Shown: one piece after another, positions 8,415-17,461 of the stretch
Layout: each line of letters starts with the position of its first letter
Numbering within the stretch: position 1 is the stretch's first letter
NCBI GenBank assembly: GCA_019314005.1
Contig: JAFDAE010000005.1
Coordinates: 1-44,684, forward strand
Direction of reading: 5' to 3'
Length of the DNA stretch: 44,684 nt
Source: Deltaproteobacteria bacterium
GTDB lineage: Bacteria; Desulfobacterota; Desulfobacteria; C00003060; C00003106
Position numbers and translations under genes: made by a program
The notes under the pieces: model-generated
What the model was told of the DNA's origin: nothing
The model's input: the letters and a program-made list of their open reading frames with translations, nothing else
The model's database searches: none

Positions 8415-10325
8415 CTAGATCTTCAGTGCTATTTCGGTGGCGCTCCTTAAGGCCGAGCCTATATTCCCCGGTGATGCCGCATCACCTACAGCGATCACCT
8501 GTTTAATATTGCCCTTCAATTCTTGTAACAGGCTATCTTCCGGCTCGGCATGAATGGCAAAGATTACTTGGTCCGCCTCCATCATGAACTCCTCGTCATC
8601 CTTCCTCGTGAGATGCACTCTATCTTTTTCGATAGAAGTAATCCGAGTCTCCGTAAAAATGGTAACCCCTTTTTCAGAAAGTCTCGATATTAGTCGTTCC
8701 CTGGGGATTTTTTTCATTTTGGTAAGTACCTTAGGCAATATTTCCACCACCGTTACTTCTTTTTCAGGACCGGCAAGCCAATCGGCGGTCTCACAACCGA
8801 TATCTCCACCACCAACAATGACTATCTTTTGGCCAACAGCAGATTTTTGCTCATAGACGTATCGAGCATATGTGACTAGGCCGGAATCGATCCCGGGAAT
8901 GGAGAGGCGAACCGGGCGGGAACCGGTAGCCACAATAACCACGTCTGGATCAAGGGCAACAATCTCCGATATATCAGCCTGATGCCCAAGACGAACCGTG
9001 ACCTCACTTTTGTTTAGAGAGTGTTTCAGATAACGTAGTGCCTCGGCCACTTCCTCTTTAAAGGGTGCCAGACTGGCCAGGCTGGCCAGCCCACCAAGCT
9101 GATTCTGCTCCCACAATTCCACCTCATGTCCTCTCTGGCTCGCTATTATGGCCGCCTGAATTCCGCTGGGCCCGCCGCCGATCACCAGCACCCTCTTTTT
9201 CTCCGAAGCAGGTGAAACCTTCCAGGAATATTCACGACCTGCAAAGGGATTCACCGCGCAGCATCTTCCCACTCCCACGACACCTTTTTCCGCGCAATCT
9301 TGCAGACAATATATGCACCCTCTGATGTCATCTACCATACCGGATACGGCTTTTTGCGGGAGATCAGGGTCAGCGATCAATGCCCTGGCCATGGCAACAA
9401 AATCGGCTTTCCCCCGGCCAATGATCTCATTAGCCATATCAGGACTGTTTATCTTCCCTATGGCAACAACAGGTATGCTGACTGAGGCCTTTATCTGGGC
9501 AGCCAAACCGATCAGTGGACCGGGAGGGCTATAGTGGGAAGGGATGGTGATGAATTTTGTGGACTTGTTGCCCGCGTTGGCCACGATGGCATCCGCTCCC
9601 GCGTGTTCCACGAGCCTGGCGATCTTCTTACCGTCATCTATACACAATCCTACCGCGACACACTCATCGCAGACCAGTTTTACCATCACCGGAAAATCCC
9701 GGCCCGCCGACTCCTTTACCTTTCGAATCAATTGAGTGAGGAAACGTGCCCGATTCTCTGTAGACCCTCCCATCTCGTCGTTACGTTTGTTAAGAAGAGG
9801 GGAAAGAAGCTGGGCTATGAGATCGCCATAGCTTGCCTGGATTTCCACTCCATCGTAACCGATTTCCCGTGCCTTCCTGGCGCCGTTGGCCATGATCTCC
9901 AGTATCTCTTCAGCCTCATCAAGAGACATTGCATTCGCCAGGGAGACTATCCACACATCTCCTTTTTTCTTGGCGCCAACAATCTCTTTCTTAAAAGTCC
10001 TCTCTTTGGGATAATTAAGCTGCATAAAGGCCTTAGAGCCTTCGGCATGAATGATGCCTATGAGTTCTGTTACGCCCCTGGCGTAGTCTTCCTGATCAAA
10101 ACGAAGTTCATGGGGGCCTTTATATGCCCTGGGGTAATCCAGACAGGGGCAGTCAAGAACAATCAATGCGACACCTCCTCTTGCTCTTGCCCTATAAAAC
10201 TCGATTATCTTCGGATTAACCTTGCTCTCTGTAGCGTATTTTGTGGGGAAAAGGGGCATGATGATTCTGTTCTTGAGAGAGCATTCGCCAATTTTGCCCG
10301 ATGAAAAAAGATGAGGAAAGTTCAT
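8415..10325 (-). CDS. NADH:flavin oxidoreductase, 2,4-dienoyl-CoA reductase (FadH/OYE) family
   Basis: 636 residues. The N-terminal old-yellow-enzyme TIM barrel binds FMN (LFSSGKIGECSLKNRIIMPL, GYDGVEIQASYGDLIAQLLSPLLNKR). A Cys set GCIYCLQDC...GRCCAVNP at about 328-350 should carry one [4Fe-4S] cluster. A C-terminal FAD/NAD half has GGGPSGIQAA and a second Rossmann motif GGGDIGCETA, ending VIAVGDAASPG. This is the layout of dienoyl-CoA reductase, trimethylamine dehydrogenase and related ene-reductases; the substrate cannot be told by eye. The HxxH of many OYE active sites is not obvious. The ATG at 10325 is preferred because GGAGGG lies five bases upstream; a longer frame to 10370 would run into a repeat element. 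Confidence 0.88.
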   Translation of the reverse strand: MNFPHLFSSGKIGECSLKNRIIMPLFPTKYATESKVNPKIIEFYRARARGGVALIVLDCPCLDYPRAYKGPHELRFDQEDYARGVTELIGIIHAEGSKAFMQLNYPKERTFKKEIVGAKKKGDVWIVSLANAMSLDEAEEILEIMANGARKAREIGYDGVEIQASYGDLIAQLLSPLLNKRNDEMGGSTENRARFLTQLIRKVKESAGRDFPVMVKLVCDECVAVGLCIDDGKKIARLVEHAGADAIVANAGNKSTKFITIPSHYSPPGPLIGLAAQIKASVSIPVVAIGKINSPDMANEIIGRGKADFVAMARALIADPDLPQKAVSGMVDDIRGCIYCLQDCAEKGVVGVGRCCAVNPFAGREYSWKVSPASEKKRVLVIGGGPSGIQAAIIASQRGHEVELWEQNQLGGLASLASLAPFKEEVAEALRYLKHSLNKSEVTVRLGHQADISEIVALDPDVVIVATGSRPVRLSIPGIDSGLVTYARYVYEQKSAVGQKIVIVGGGDIGCETADWLAGPEKEVTVVEILPKVLTKMKKIPRERLISRLSEKGVTIFTETRITSIEKDRVHLTRKDDEEFMMEADQVIFAIHAEPEDSLLQELKGNIKQVIAVGDAASPGNIGSALRSATEIALKI

Positions 10326-10340
10326 TTTTTCCCTCCATAT

Positions 10341-10477
10341 TTGATGATTTCGTAAAAAGTCTTCAGACACCCTATGTCGTCATTACCGCGAAGGCGGGAA
10401 TCCAGTAATATCAGCTTGTTCTAGACTCCCGCCGACGCGGGAGTGACAGAAAGTTGGACTTTTTACGACGCCATCAA
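10341..10477. mobile_element. Inverted-repeat element, CGTAAAAAGTC family (137 bp)
   Basis: The left end TTGATGATTTCGTAAAAAGT and right end GACTTTTTACGACGCCATCA are inverted copies. Inside are two short hairpins of the widespread CCGCGAAGGCGGG/CCCGCCGACGCGGG type. The right end supplies the TGA stop (10474-10476) of the neighbouring minus-strand gene, and the left end lies just upstream of the FadH-like gene start. Confidence 0.75.
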
Positions 10478-10966
10478 ACCTGAAAGAGTGTTTTTTTGTC
10501 TTCTATGATCTTCTCGTTAATAATTGAAGTATCGATGTCTAATTCGGGATACGTGCCGCAGACTTCAACGGTTTGACACATTTGAGACCCCTTGATGCGA
10601 AGTCCAAAATCCTTGAGTCTCGAAAAAAAAAAATTTGTTGGTGGCAGGACGTGTTTCAAGACAAAGACGATATTCATAAGGTAAGTGGTAGATATGAGCG
10701 AAATGATGTATCAGAAGGTAAAAACAAGCAGCAGAAAGGTATTTGGAATCAATCTGTTTGTAGAGTTCAGGCCAAAATTTACCTACATGAATTCGGTTTG
10801 AATAGGTGTTTAAAGAAAAAGTAACAGCGTACGAGATTTGTTCCCCCGTGTCTTTGTCAGTGATGAAATATTCAACACAATTGTCCTCCTTGTAGTACGA
10901 AAGTGCATACCTATTCAACAGGAGCAGTATCTTCTCTTTCGCGAAAATTGATTCAGGAGAAGTCAT
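10474..10966 (-). pseudogene. Unknown 163-residue protein, frame broken in an 11-T run
   Basis: A well-formed start: ATG at 10966 preceded by AAGGAGG. Frame one runs MTSPESIFAKEKILLLLNRY through CLETRPATNKFFFF, then departs. The coding strand has eleven T in a row (plus-strand A run 10623-10633). With ten T the frame continues as NKFFFSRLKDFGLRIKGSQ and ends KKTLFQV, giving 163 residues. I do not recognise the family; it has no transmembrane segment and no clear motif. The break is either a sequencing or assembly error, a real mutation, or a site of transcriptional slippage that makes both products. The stop codon lies in the adjacent repeat element. Confidence 0.6.
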
Positions 10967-11048
10967 GTTAGGACCTCCTTAAAAATCGCTCAACTTAGGA
11001 TAATATTACAGTATTAATTTATATTTTGGAAGGTTTTTATTAGGGAAT

Positions 11049-11168
11049 ATGATGTTTGGAAGACGAATCCCCCTGTTTAAACTTCTTGGATTTGCGGTGA
11101 GGATAGATATTAGTTGGGTAATTATTGCATTTTTGTCGGCGTTTTTACTAAACCATCAATTTTTTTGA
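11049..11168 (+). pseudogene. N-terminal remnant of an M50 (site-2-type) zinc metalloprotease
   Basis: A 39-residue frame, MMFGRRIPLFKLLGFAVRID and onwards through SWVIIAFLSAFLL, ends at a TGA at 11166-11168. The start FGRRIPLFKLLGF-V-ID-SW is the conserved N-terminus and first membrane helix of rhomboid-like M50B/CBS site-2 proteases. The HExxH active site and everything after the first helix are missing. It is a decayed fragment about 90 bp upstream of the histidine kinase gene. The 10967-11258 intergenic stretch holds nothing else that I can see. Confidence 0.6.
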
Positions 11169-11258
11169 GGGTATTCTAAAGTTTTATGCTGTTGCCACGA
11201 TAGATAATACAATAGGTCCATAACACGAGAAATCAACACCGGCTTGGAGGGACTCTTT

Positions 11259-12548
11259 ATGAAACATACAGCACAAGTATCAACCCAGGAATCCGAACTC
11301 TATTCATTCGGCAAAATGCTCGATGCTACAATCACCTGCCTTCCGAACGGGCTGGCGTTGGTCGATCCCAATTTTAACATCATTAAGGTAAATGGAAAGT
11401 ACATAGAATTGTTAGAGATAACAATTCCTCTCAGCCCTGGTGACTCGATCCCCAACAAAGTGGTTCCTCACATCTGGGATAATGTTGTGGATACGGATGA
11501 GATGATGGCGTTTCTCAAGCAGTGTGCCGAGGATCCAAAGGCGACGGTTGAAGGCGCCATGTCAATAAAACAGCCCTACAAGCGGATAAAGCTCTTCTCT
11601 TCACCTGTACAGGATGACAATGGCGCTATGATCGGCAGAGTAGTTGTGAAATATGATGTCACGGCAGAAGAAAAATTCGCTGAGGCCTTAAAAGAAACTG
11701 TAGAAAAGCGCACCCTTGAATTTAATGCAAAAAACAAAGAACTCCAATCTACAATGGAAGAATTGCGTAGATCTACACGGATCCACCTGCGGCAACAGAG
11801 CGCTTCCGACATGTTGAAAATTATGGAAGCGATGCGCAAAGTAATTTTGGAATGGGACGAGCGGTTGAATAATGGAGACCTTTTGGATTATTTGATCCGG
11901 AGCGTCGACGGTACAACGTGCGGAAGTAACGACATTCATCTCCTGAAGCAGATATGCGAAGCATTGCATGCTGAACGTGAACAATACGGGGAGGACCTAA
12001 GTTTTATGGGGGGCCAACTGGTGCGGATTGTTCGGCTGATTGAGGGATTCAGGGAAATGTCGAGACGACAGAGGATAGTAGAAGATGTAGGGATCAAAAA
12101 AGTTGTTGCCGAGGCCATAGAAGGAATGCGTGACGGAATCATCAAGCGTGATATTCAGATAACCCAAGATATAACAGAGATGCCCACGTTAAAGGCTGAC
12201 GCTGTAGAGCTGATTTCTATATTTTCAAATGTCATTCGGAACGCGATTCAGGCAGTAGACGAAAAAAAAGGCGCCTATAAAAAGCAAATCAATGTTACCG
12301 GCTGGTTTGATGCTGAGCGGAATAGAATTAATGTCCGTATTTCAGACAATGGTGTTGGTGTGTTGGTAGAGAACCGGGAAGATATTTTTAAACAATATAC
12401 AACAAAAGGCCGGGAAGGTACCGGTCTGGGGCTCAGCTTGAGCCGCAGGATTGCAAGAAGCTATAATGGTGATATGTGCGTAGAAAAAAGTGAACCTGGC
12501 CAGGGGGCAACCTTCCGTATATGGTTTGAGCTTAAGAAGGGTCGATAA
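11259..12548 (+). CDS. PAS-type sensor histidine kinase (atypical H-box)
   Basis: 429 residues. The ATG at 11259 has GGAGG at 11246-11250. The N-terminal PAS-like domain (about 10-135) contains LPNGLALVDPNFNIIKVNGKY and IKLFSSPVQDDNGAMIGRVVVKYDVT. A coiled coil (about 140-195) leads to a helical region, then a HATPase_c domain: FSNVIRNAIQAVDEKKGAY (N box), ISDNGVGV (G1), GTGLGLSLSRRIARSYNG (G2). No signal peptide or membrane helix, so it is cytoplasmic. The usual HExxN or HELR phospho-acceptor sequence is not present; the His residues available (IHLRQQ, IHLLKQ) are in unusual surroundings. It is followed 45 bp later by a REC-GGDEF regulator, its likely partner. Confidence 0.85.
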   Translation: MKHTAQVSTQESELYSFGKMLDATITCLPNGLALVDPNFNIIKVNGKYIELLEITIPLSPGDSIPNKVVPHIWDNVVDTDEMMAFLKQCAEDPKATVEGAMSIKQPYKRIKLFSSPVQDDNGAMIGRVVVKYDVTAEEKFAEALKETVEKRTLEFNAKNKELQSTMEELRRSTRIHLRQQSASDMLKIMEAMRKVILEWDERLNNGDLLDYLIRSVDGTTCGSNDIHLLKQICEALHAEREQYGEDLSFMGGQLVRIVRLIEGFREMSRRQRIVEDVGIKKVVAEAIEGMRDGIIKRDIQITQDITEMPTLKADAVELISIFSNVIRNAIQAVDEKKGAYKKQINVTGWFDAERNRINVRISDNGVGVLVENREDIFKQYTTKGREGTGLGLSLSRRIARSYNGDMCVEKSEPGQGATFRIWFELKKGR

Positions 12549-12593
12549 TTTCCTATTTATAAGGGTGATGGTTTATGAAAAAGGTGACGCGTG

Positions 12594-14123
12594 ATGGGCA
12601 AGGAAAATGATAATATTCTTTTTGTAGATGATGAACCGACTCTCCTTGAATCATATTCGAGCATACTCGGATGTATCGCAAACAGTAAAGTTTCCGAGGT
12701 CCTATCGCTTATAGAAAAAGATGGCGAGGCAGATGCAGGGGAGAACAGACAGTTTAATGTTTTTTTGGCTTCTTCCGGGGCAGAGGCCGTGGAAATAGTC
12801 AAGAAAGGGATCGAGGAGGACAATCCTATCGCGGTCGGCTTTTTTGATATGAGAATGCCCGGTATGGATGGGTTTGAAACTATAAGAACTGTACGTGAAC
12901 TTGACCCGAGGATACTGTGCGCTATTGTTACCGCATACTCGGACCGGGCCTGTACCGAGATCAGAGCATTATTCCCCGCAAACCGGCAGGATGATTGGTT
13001 GTTCTTTAAGAAGCCGTTTAACCCCGAAGAGCTGGTGCAGGCAGCTATTAATCTGATCTGTTCATGGAACCGCCGGAGGCGGGAAGAGGAATATGTAGAA
13101 TCGATAGAGTATGTGACGAACGGGCTAAAATATATATTGAAAGCAGTTGCTAATCTTTCGCGTATACCTCCGGTTAGTGTGGATAATCTTATTTCCGGGA
13201 TTCTTTACCAAATTTCAGGGTTATTAAGGGGAGAAAACGGTCTGATCTGTGTGCTGGGAAAAGAGGGTTTAAAATATGCCCAAGGGATAGGCTGTTATAA
13301 AGATGTGGACGAGGAGATAATACTCCGTGACACACAGGTCCGAAAGGCTATCGACAGTAATGAATTGGTCTTTAACGAAAAACGATGTATCATTCCTCTT
13401 CAGTGCGACAATGATCAACTGGGGATCATCATAGTCGAGAGTGAGGTTCAGAGAAAAGCGCTTTTAAAGGAATTGCTCGAGGTGTTTAAGAATCAGATCA
13501 TAAATCTTATCCTTAATAGTAAGTTTTATGACGAACTCTTGTGCAAAGACAGAGAGACAATCAGTGACCCTCTCACCGGTCTTTACAATAGAAGATTCCT
13601 ATTCCAAAGGCTTCAGACAGAACTCAAGCGCAGTTCCCGATTCAATTTTGAAGTTACCTTGTTAATGGTTGATATCGATGACTTTAAAAAAATAAATGAC
13701 ACATATGGACATGAAGTCGGGGATTATGTCTTGGAGGAAATAGGGACGCTTTTGGCGTCGCGCAAACGGGGCTATGATCTGGTGGGGAGATTGGGCGGAC
13801 CCGAGGACGAAGATGACGAAGATGAAAAGTACGCAATCCGCTACGGGGGAGAGGAATTTATAATGGTCTATCCGCAAACCACGATTGAAGATGCCAAAAT
13901 GCTGGGCGAAAAGCTGAGGCAGGCTATCGAAAGGCATTCCTTCTACACTCCCCAGGGCGACGCATTTGGGATGACCGCAACCATCGGTATTGCCCATGAG
14001 AGGATAGAACACGAGAGAGGAAACTGGAAGCATTACCTACAAAAAATGATCTCCGATGCGGACAAGGCGCTCTACAGGGGAAAATCTTTGGGCAAGAATC
14101 GAGCGGTAGCGGGCTTATCGTGA
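12594..14123 (+). CDS. Response regulator with C-terminal GGDEF diguanylate cyclase
   Basis: 509 residues. The REC domain (1-155) has ILFVDDEP, phospho-Asp in GFFDMRMPGMDGF, T in AIVTAYS and K in FFKKPF. A middle region (about 170-305) resembles a GAF-type sensor. The GGDEF domain (about 325-505) has DPLTGLYNRRFL, MVDIDDFKKINDTYGH and the active-site loop RYGGEEF, so it should make c-di-GMP. An RGYD before LVGRLGG looks like an RxxD inhibitory site, but about 17 mostly acidic residues (PEDEDDEDEK) are inserted between it and GGEEF. GTG at 12591 is an alternative start. It pairs with the kinase just upstream; a PilZ c-di-GMP receptor is encoded at 20472-20948. Confidence 0.92.
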   Translation: MGKENDNILFVDDEPTLLESYSSILGCIANSKVSEVLSLIEKDGEADAGENRQFNVFLASSGAEAVEIVKKGIEEDNPIAVGFFDMRMPGMDGFETIRTVRELDPRILCAIVTAYSDRACTEIRALFPANRQDDWLFFKKPFNPEELVQAAINLICSWNRRRREEEYVESIEYVTNGLKYILKAVANLSRIPPVSVDNLISGILYQISGLLRGENGLICVLGKEGLKYAQGIGCYKDVDEEIILRDTQVRKAIDSNELVFNEKRCIIPLQCDNDQLGIIIVESEVQRKALLKELLEVFKNQIINLILNSKFYDELLCKDRETISDPLTGLYNRRFLFQRLQTELKRSSRFNFEVTLLMVDIDDFKKINDTYGHEVGDYVLEEIGTLLASRKRGYDLVGRLGGPEDEDDEDEKYAIRYGGEEFIMVYPQTTIEDAKMLGEKLRQAIERHSFYTPQGDAFGMTATIGIAHERIEHERGNWKHYLQKMISDADKALYRGKSLGKNRAVAGLS

Positions 14124-14206
14124 GTGCAAGATTGGGGGCAGCCATGCTTGTATGCGATTCGGCCAAGGCATTTGTTCAAAAGCTCTTTGAGGGCTTACAG
14201 TTACGT

Positions 14207-14572
14207 TTAATCCTTCCTTATACGACATGCTACCCACCCATAAATTCCCAGATTGACGACTAATACAAAAAGACCCAGGGCAATCTGTGTCCCGCGGGTG
14301 AGCGCGGTAGGATAGAGCACGGGAATTATGTAGTGTTCGATAAAGCCGGTCTCATAACCGATTGACCCTGCTTTTTGGCGGAACCAGTTTTCAAGTGGAG
14401 TAAGGGGGCACACCCAACCCATGCATTCGATGACCACCGCCCAGAGAGCGGCCGGTACGTGTATCCACGCACAACGTCTCCATCTCAGTACCAGCGCCCC
14501 GCCTATCACCGCGAATACGGCAAACGCAAGGTGTGCCACAACAACAGCATCGGCAAGAACGCGGTAGAACAT
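14207..14572 (-). CDS. DUF2784 family membrane protein
   Basis: 121 residues with about three to four transmembrane helices (VVVAHLAFAVFAVIGGALVL, AALWAVVIECMGWVCPLTPL, TQIALGLFVLVVNLGIYGWV). The order H-x-AF-F...CPLTPLEN(W)...FIEHYI..LYP matches the DUF2784 family as I know it: small membrane proteins of unknown function, often in proteobacteria. The ATG at 14572 is the natural family start. It is downstream of, and on the same strand as, the secreted lipase-like gene. Confidence 0.85.
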   Translation of the reverse strand: MFYRVLADAVVVAHLAFAVFAVIGGALVLRWRRCAWIHVPAALWAVVIECMGWVCPLTPLENWFRQKAGSIGYETGFIEHYIIPVLYPTALTRGTQIALGLFVLVVNLGIYGWVACRIRKD

Positions 14573-14608
14573 TTCCCGTCTCTCTCCTAGGAGTGCATCC
14601 AGCTATAA

Positions 14609-15337
14609 TTAATCCCTTTTGAATGCACCGTGTCTTAAGAAGGCTATCGCCTGTTTAATTGCATGACGATTTTTCATGATGAACGGGTGTGATGAATGAA
14701 CGATTATGAAATCGTTCATTCCATCCACTTTGGTGTTGGCTACCGAAACCTTTCCATCATCTGCTCCTGGTATGATAAGAGATAATATTAAGTTAATGGA
14801 TCTGTCTCCGGCAATAACACCTAAGTCAAACGCTACGTTGCCCAATTTTTTAGGCAAATCATCTTTGCCTGTGCCAAGCTGTTGTCCGGCCAGGCCATTT
14901 AACCATTTGAAGAAAAAATTTTGCCGAAATTTATCCACTACTTCACTGCCGTTGTTTGGCGGGCTCAGCATTACGACCCTTCCAAGCTCTGGAATGTGAT
15001 GGTGTTTAAGATAATATCGGGCTATAATCCCTCCCAATGAATGAGTTACAAAATGGATCGTTTGAGCGCCTTTCTCACGGCAAAGCGTAACTGAATTCGG
15101 GATTATCTCTTCGGCGAGTTCTTCGATTGTTTTTGACCTGGACGGATACCCAACATTTAAAACGCCAAAGCCCTCATCATATAAGCGCTTTTCCATTTTA
15201 GTCATTGATTTTTGGGTTCGTGCCAAGCCGTGTAAAAGCACAACATATTCTAATGGCTGATCATTTGCTAAGCATGGAGTCCAGACCAAAAGCAGGACTA
15301 TGATGATCGAAAGATGTTTTGTCCTCACTTTTTTCAC
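14609..15337 (-). CDS. Secreted lipase-like alpha/beta hydrolase
   Basis: 242 residues from the GTG at 15337. A signal peptide (KHLSIIIVLLLVWTPCLAND) directs export. The hydrolase core has YVVLLHGLARTQKSM (oxyanion region), nucleophile elbow THSLGG, an Asp in GADDGKVSV and a His in HSSHPFIM, giving a plausible Ser-Asp-His triad of the acetyltransferase/hydrolase type found in triacylglycerol lipase and PGAP1-like enzymes. The substrate, probably a short- or long-chain ester, is unknown. Its start codon shares the letters GTGA with a TGA that would end the upstream Cys-cluster gene if the antiporter insert were absent. Confidence 0.82.
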   Translation of the reverse strand: MKKVRTKHLSIIIVLLLVWTPCLANDQPLEYVVLLHGLARTQKSMTKMEKRLYDEGFGVLNVGYPSRSKTIEELAEEIIPNSVTLCREKGAQTIHFVTHSLGGIIARYYLKHHHIPELGRVVMLSPPNNGSEVVDKFRQNFFFKWLNGLAGQQLGTGKDDLPKKLGNVAFDLGVIAGDRSINLILSLIIPGADDGKVSVANTKVDGMNDFIIVHSSHPFIMKNRHAIKQAIAFLRHGAFKRD

Positions 15338-15402
15338 CAAACGTCAGGCACCACCCTTTTGAAAAAAGACTGCCCGCAAAAAGGGCGCCGTGGCCTTCCC
15401 GA

Positions 15403-15430
15403 GTCGAATCCGGGCCGGATGAATGCCCTT
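15403..15430. repeat. 28-bp direct repeat, copy 1 (3' of the antiporter gene)
   Basis: A perfect 28-bp match to 17483-17510, beginning GTCGAATCCGGGCCGG. Its last two bases are part of the antiporter's TAA stop. The second copy lies inside the 3' end of the Cys-cluster gene, so the pair encloses exactly the antiporter gene and its leader. Confidence 0.95.
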
Positions 15431-17423
15431 AATACTCTTCTTCCGGACTATGGGTTAGACCAGCGACCTCAGCGGTCCTATCCGGCGCTCCAAGGACAAA
15501 AAGCACATCGTTAACACAAAGTTGTGTTTCTGCATGTGGATTGGATAATATTTCTGAGTCCCGACGTATTGCCAATACCGTAACTCCGTAACGCTTTCTT
15601 AATTCAATCTGAGCTAACGATTTTCCAACCAAGGGAGATCTTTCACTAATCCGAAACGTACTAATTTCAACATCGGGAAGCTGAAGATTTAAATCGGTAA
15701 AAGATGTCGACTCTTTTGAAAGGCTTCGAAACATCTCGTAACCATCTGATCTCACTTTAGCGATAAGCTTCTCGATTTCATCTTTAGGTATAAGATATTT
15801 GGTCAAAACCCGAGTAAAGATCTCCACTGATGTTTCAAATTCTTCCGGAATGACATCGTTGGCGCCTAATTCATACAGAGGCTTCATTTCTTGAAGATAA
15901 AGGGTTCGAACGATCAAATGGACTTTCGGATTAAGTCTCCGAATGATTTCGGTAATTCTACGAGTTGCTGTGGGATCGTTAATTGCAATTGCAACTATTC
16001 TCGCATCTTTGATATTTGCTTGCAGAAGTACGACTTCCTGGGTTGAATCGCCATAATAAATTGGTTCACCCTGTGCTTGTTCTTTCCTTACTGTTTCGGG
16101 ATTCATTTCAATGACTGCATAGGGAATACCCGATAGACTGGCGGCTTTTGCAACATTTCTGCCGTTGATTCCGAAGCCGATTATAACAAGGTGGTCTTTT
16201 TTACTCTCAACCTTTATCTCTGAAACAGGATAAAAGCCCGATATCAACCTTTTCGGCAGCGGCAACAGCAGGATAATATCCGCTATGCGCGGGGCCAGGG
16301 CTATAATAAATGGTGTCGCCGCCATGGTAAGCACAGAGAAAGCCAGAAACATCTGATAAATATTTCCGTCAAGCAAACCATGTTCAACACCGGTCTTGGA
16401 TAGAATGAAAGAAAATTCACCAACCTGACCGAGTGCAAGGCCGACCAAAATTGCAGTGCGAAAAGGGAACCCTAATAAAACCGTTGCAAAGCCGGCAATG
16501 ATGGATTTTAAAACCAAAACGCCTAAAGTGATCAGCGCAATGGTTCCAGGGTGCCGGAAAAGGAAACCCACATCCAGCAGCATACCAATGGAAACAAAAA
16601 AGAAGCTTGTAAAGACATCCCGAAAGGGTACAATGTTTCCGAGCGCGTTATGACTGTATTCAGATTCGGAAATGATCAATCCTGCTAAAAACGCGCCCAG
16701 GGCAAGGGAAAGCCCCGCGCTGGAAGTTGCCCACGCAACCGCGAGGCATATTACAATTATGCTCAACAAGAAAAGTTCCTTGCTTCGTGTCCGGGCGATT
16801 TGATACAATATCTGTGGCACAATCCATTTAGCGCTAACGATCACCAACCCGACGATTCCAATTCCTTTGGCCGCAAGAACGAGGACGGATGCGTCCGACC
16901 CCCCTGTTGTTCCGGCTATTAGAGGCGTGACCAATATCATCGGAACAATAATGATATCCTGAAAGATCAAGATGCCAAGAATTGTACGTCCATGGGGGCT
17001 ATCAACAACAGCTTTTTCCTGGAGTAGTTTGAGAACAATGGCTGTGCTGCTCAGGGATATAAGAAACCCTATGAAGATCGATACACCAGTGGATTGCCCC
17101 AGTTGTCTGGCTATGACAAAAGTAACCCAAAAGGTTAACAATACCTGAAGCGAGCCCCCCAACAGGACTGATTTCTTGATTTGCAGCAGCCTTTTAAACG
17201 AGAACTCGATTCCGATAGTAAAAAGTAATAACACAACACCGACTTCAGCTAAAATTTCAACTTCATGAACTGCCTTTACAAGTCCAAGTCCGTAAGGCCC
17301 GGCCAATATACCGGTAAGGAGGAATCCCACAATCGTCGGCACGCGAAGTCGATTGCATATAAAGAGGATGGCAATGGACAGCCCAAATATGATGACAATG
17401 TCATTTAGCAGCGGTATTTCCAT
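15429..17423 (-). CDS. CPA2 monovalent cation:proton antiporter with TrkA-N/TrkA-C domains (Kef type)
   Basis: 664 residues. The first 390 form about 12-13 membrane helices of the Na+/H+ exchanger fold (FLLTGILAGPYGLGLV, GVVLLLFTIGIEFSFKRL, LSSTAIVLKLL, LALGAFLAGLIISESEYSH). Then comes a RCK/TrkA-N Rossmann domain (HLVIIGFGINGRNVAKAASL, about 415-530, with EMNPETV and YYGDSTQ) and a TrkA-C domain (about 575-655). This is the layout of KefB/YbaL potassium-efflux antiporters gated by nucleotides. The gene lies precisely between two 28-bp direct repeats. Its leader shares AAAAAAGTAAATTA with that of cstA. Confidence 0.93.
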   Translation of the reverse strand: MEIPLLNDIVIIFGLSIAILFICNRLRVPTIVGFLLTGILAGPYGLGLVKAVHEVEILAEVGVVLLLFTIGIEFSFKRLLQIKKSVLLGGSLQVLLTFWVTFVIARQLGQSTGVSIFIGFLISLSSTAIVLKLLQEKAVVDSPHGRTILGILIFQDIIIVPMILVTPLIAGTTGGSDASVLVLAAKGIGIVGLVIVSAKWIVPQILYQIARTRSKELFLLSIIVICLAVAWATSSAGLSLALGAFLAGLIISESEYSHNALGNIVPFRDVFTSFFFVSIGMLLDVGFLFRHPGTIALITLGVLVLKSIIAGFATVLLGFPFRTAILVGLALGQVGEFSFILSKTGVEHGLLDGNIYQMFLAFSVLTMAATPFIIALAPRIADIILLLPLPKRLISGFYPVSEIKVESKKDHLVIIGFGINGRNVAKAASLSGIPYAVIEMNPETVRKEQAQGEPIYYGDSTQEVVLLQANIKDARIVAIAINDPTATRRITEIIRRLNPKVHLIVRTLYLQEMKPLYELGANDVIPEEFETSVEIFTRVLTKYLIPKDEIEKLIAKVRSDGYEMFRSLSKESTSFTDLNLQLPDVEISTFRISERSPLVGKSLAQIELRKRYGVTVLAIRRDSEILSNPHAETQLCVNDVLFVLGAPDRTAEVAGLTHSPEEEY

Positions 17424-17461
17424 GTTCTAATTTACTTTTTTCAGTCTCAAGTTCTGTTTCG

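Noticed and set aside
9534..10304. Long plus-strand open frame of 256 codons
   Set aside because: It is antisense to the conserved OYE/FAD oxidoreductase, has no family motif and no ribosome site.
12557..12823. Minus-strand frame antisense to the REC domain
   Set aside because: Ser-rich shadow of a conserved receiver domain; no start signal.
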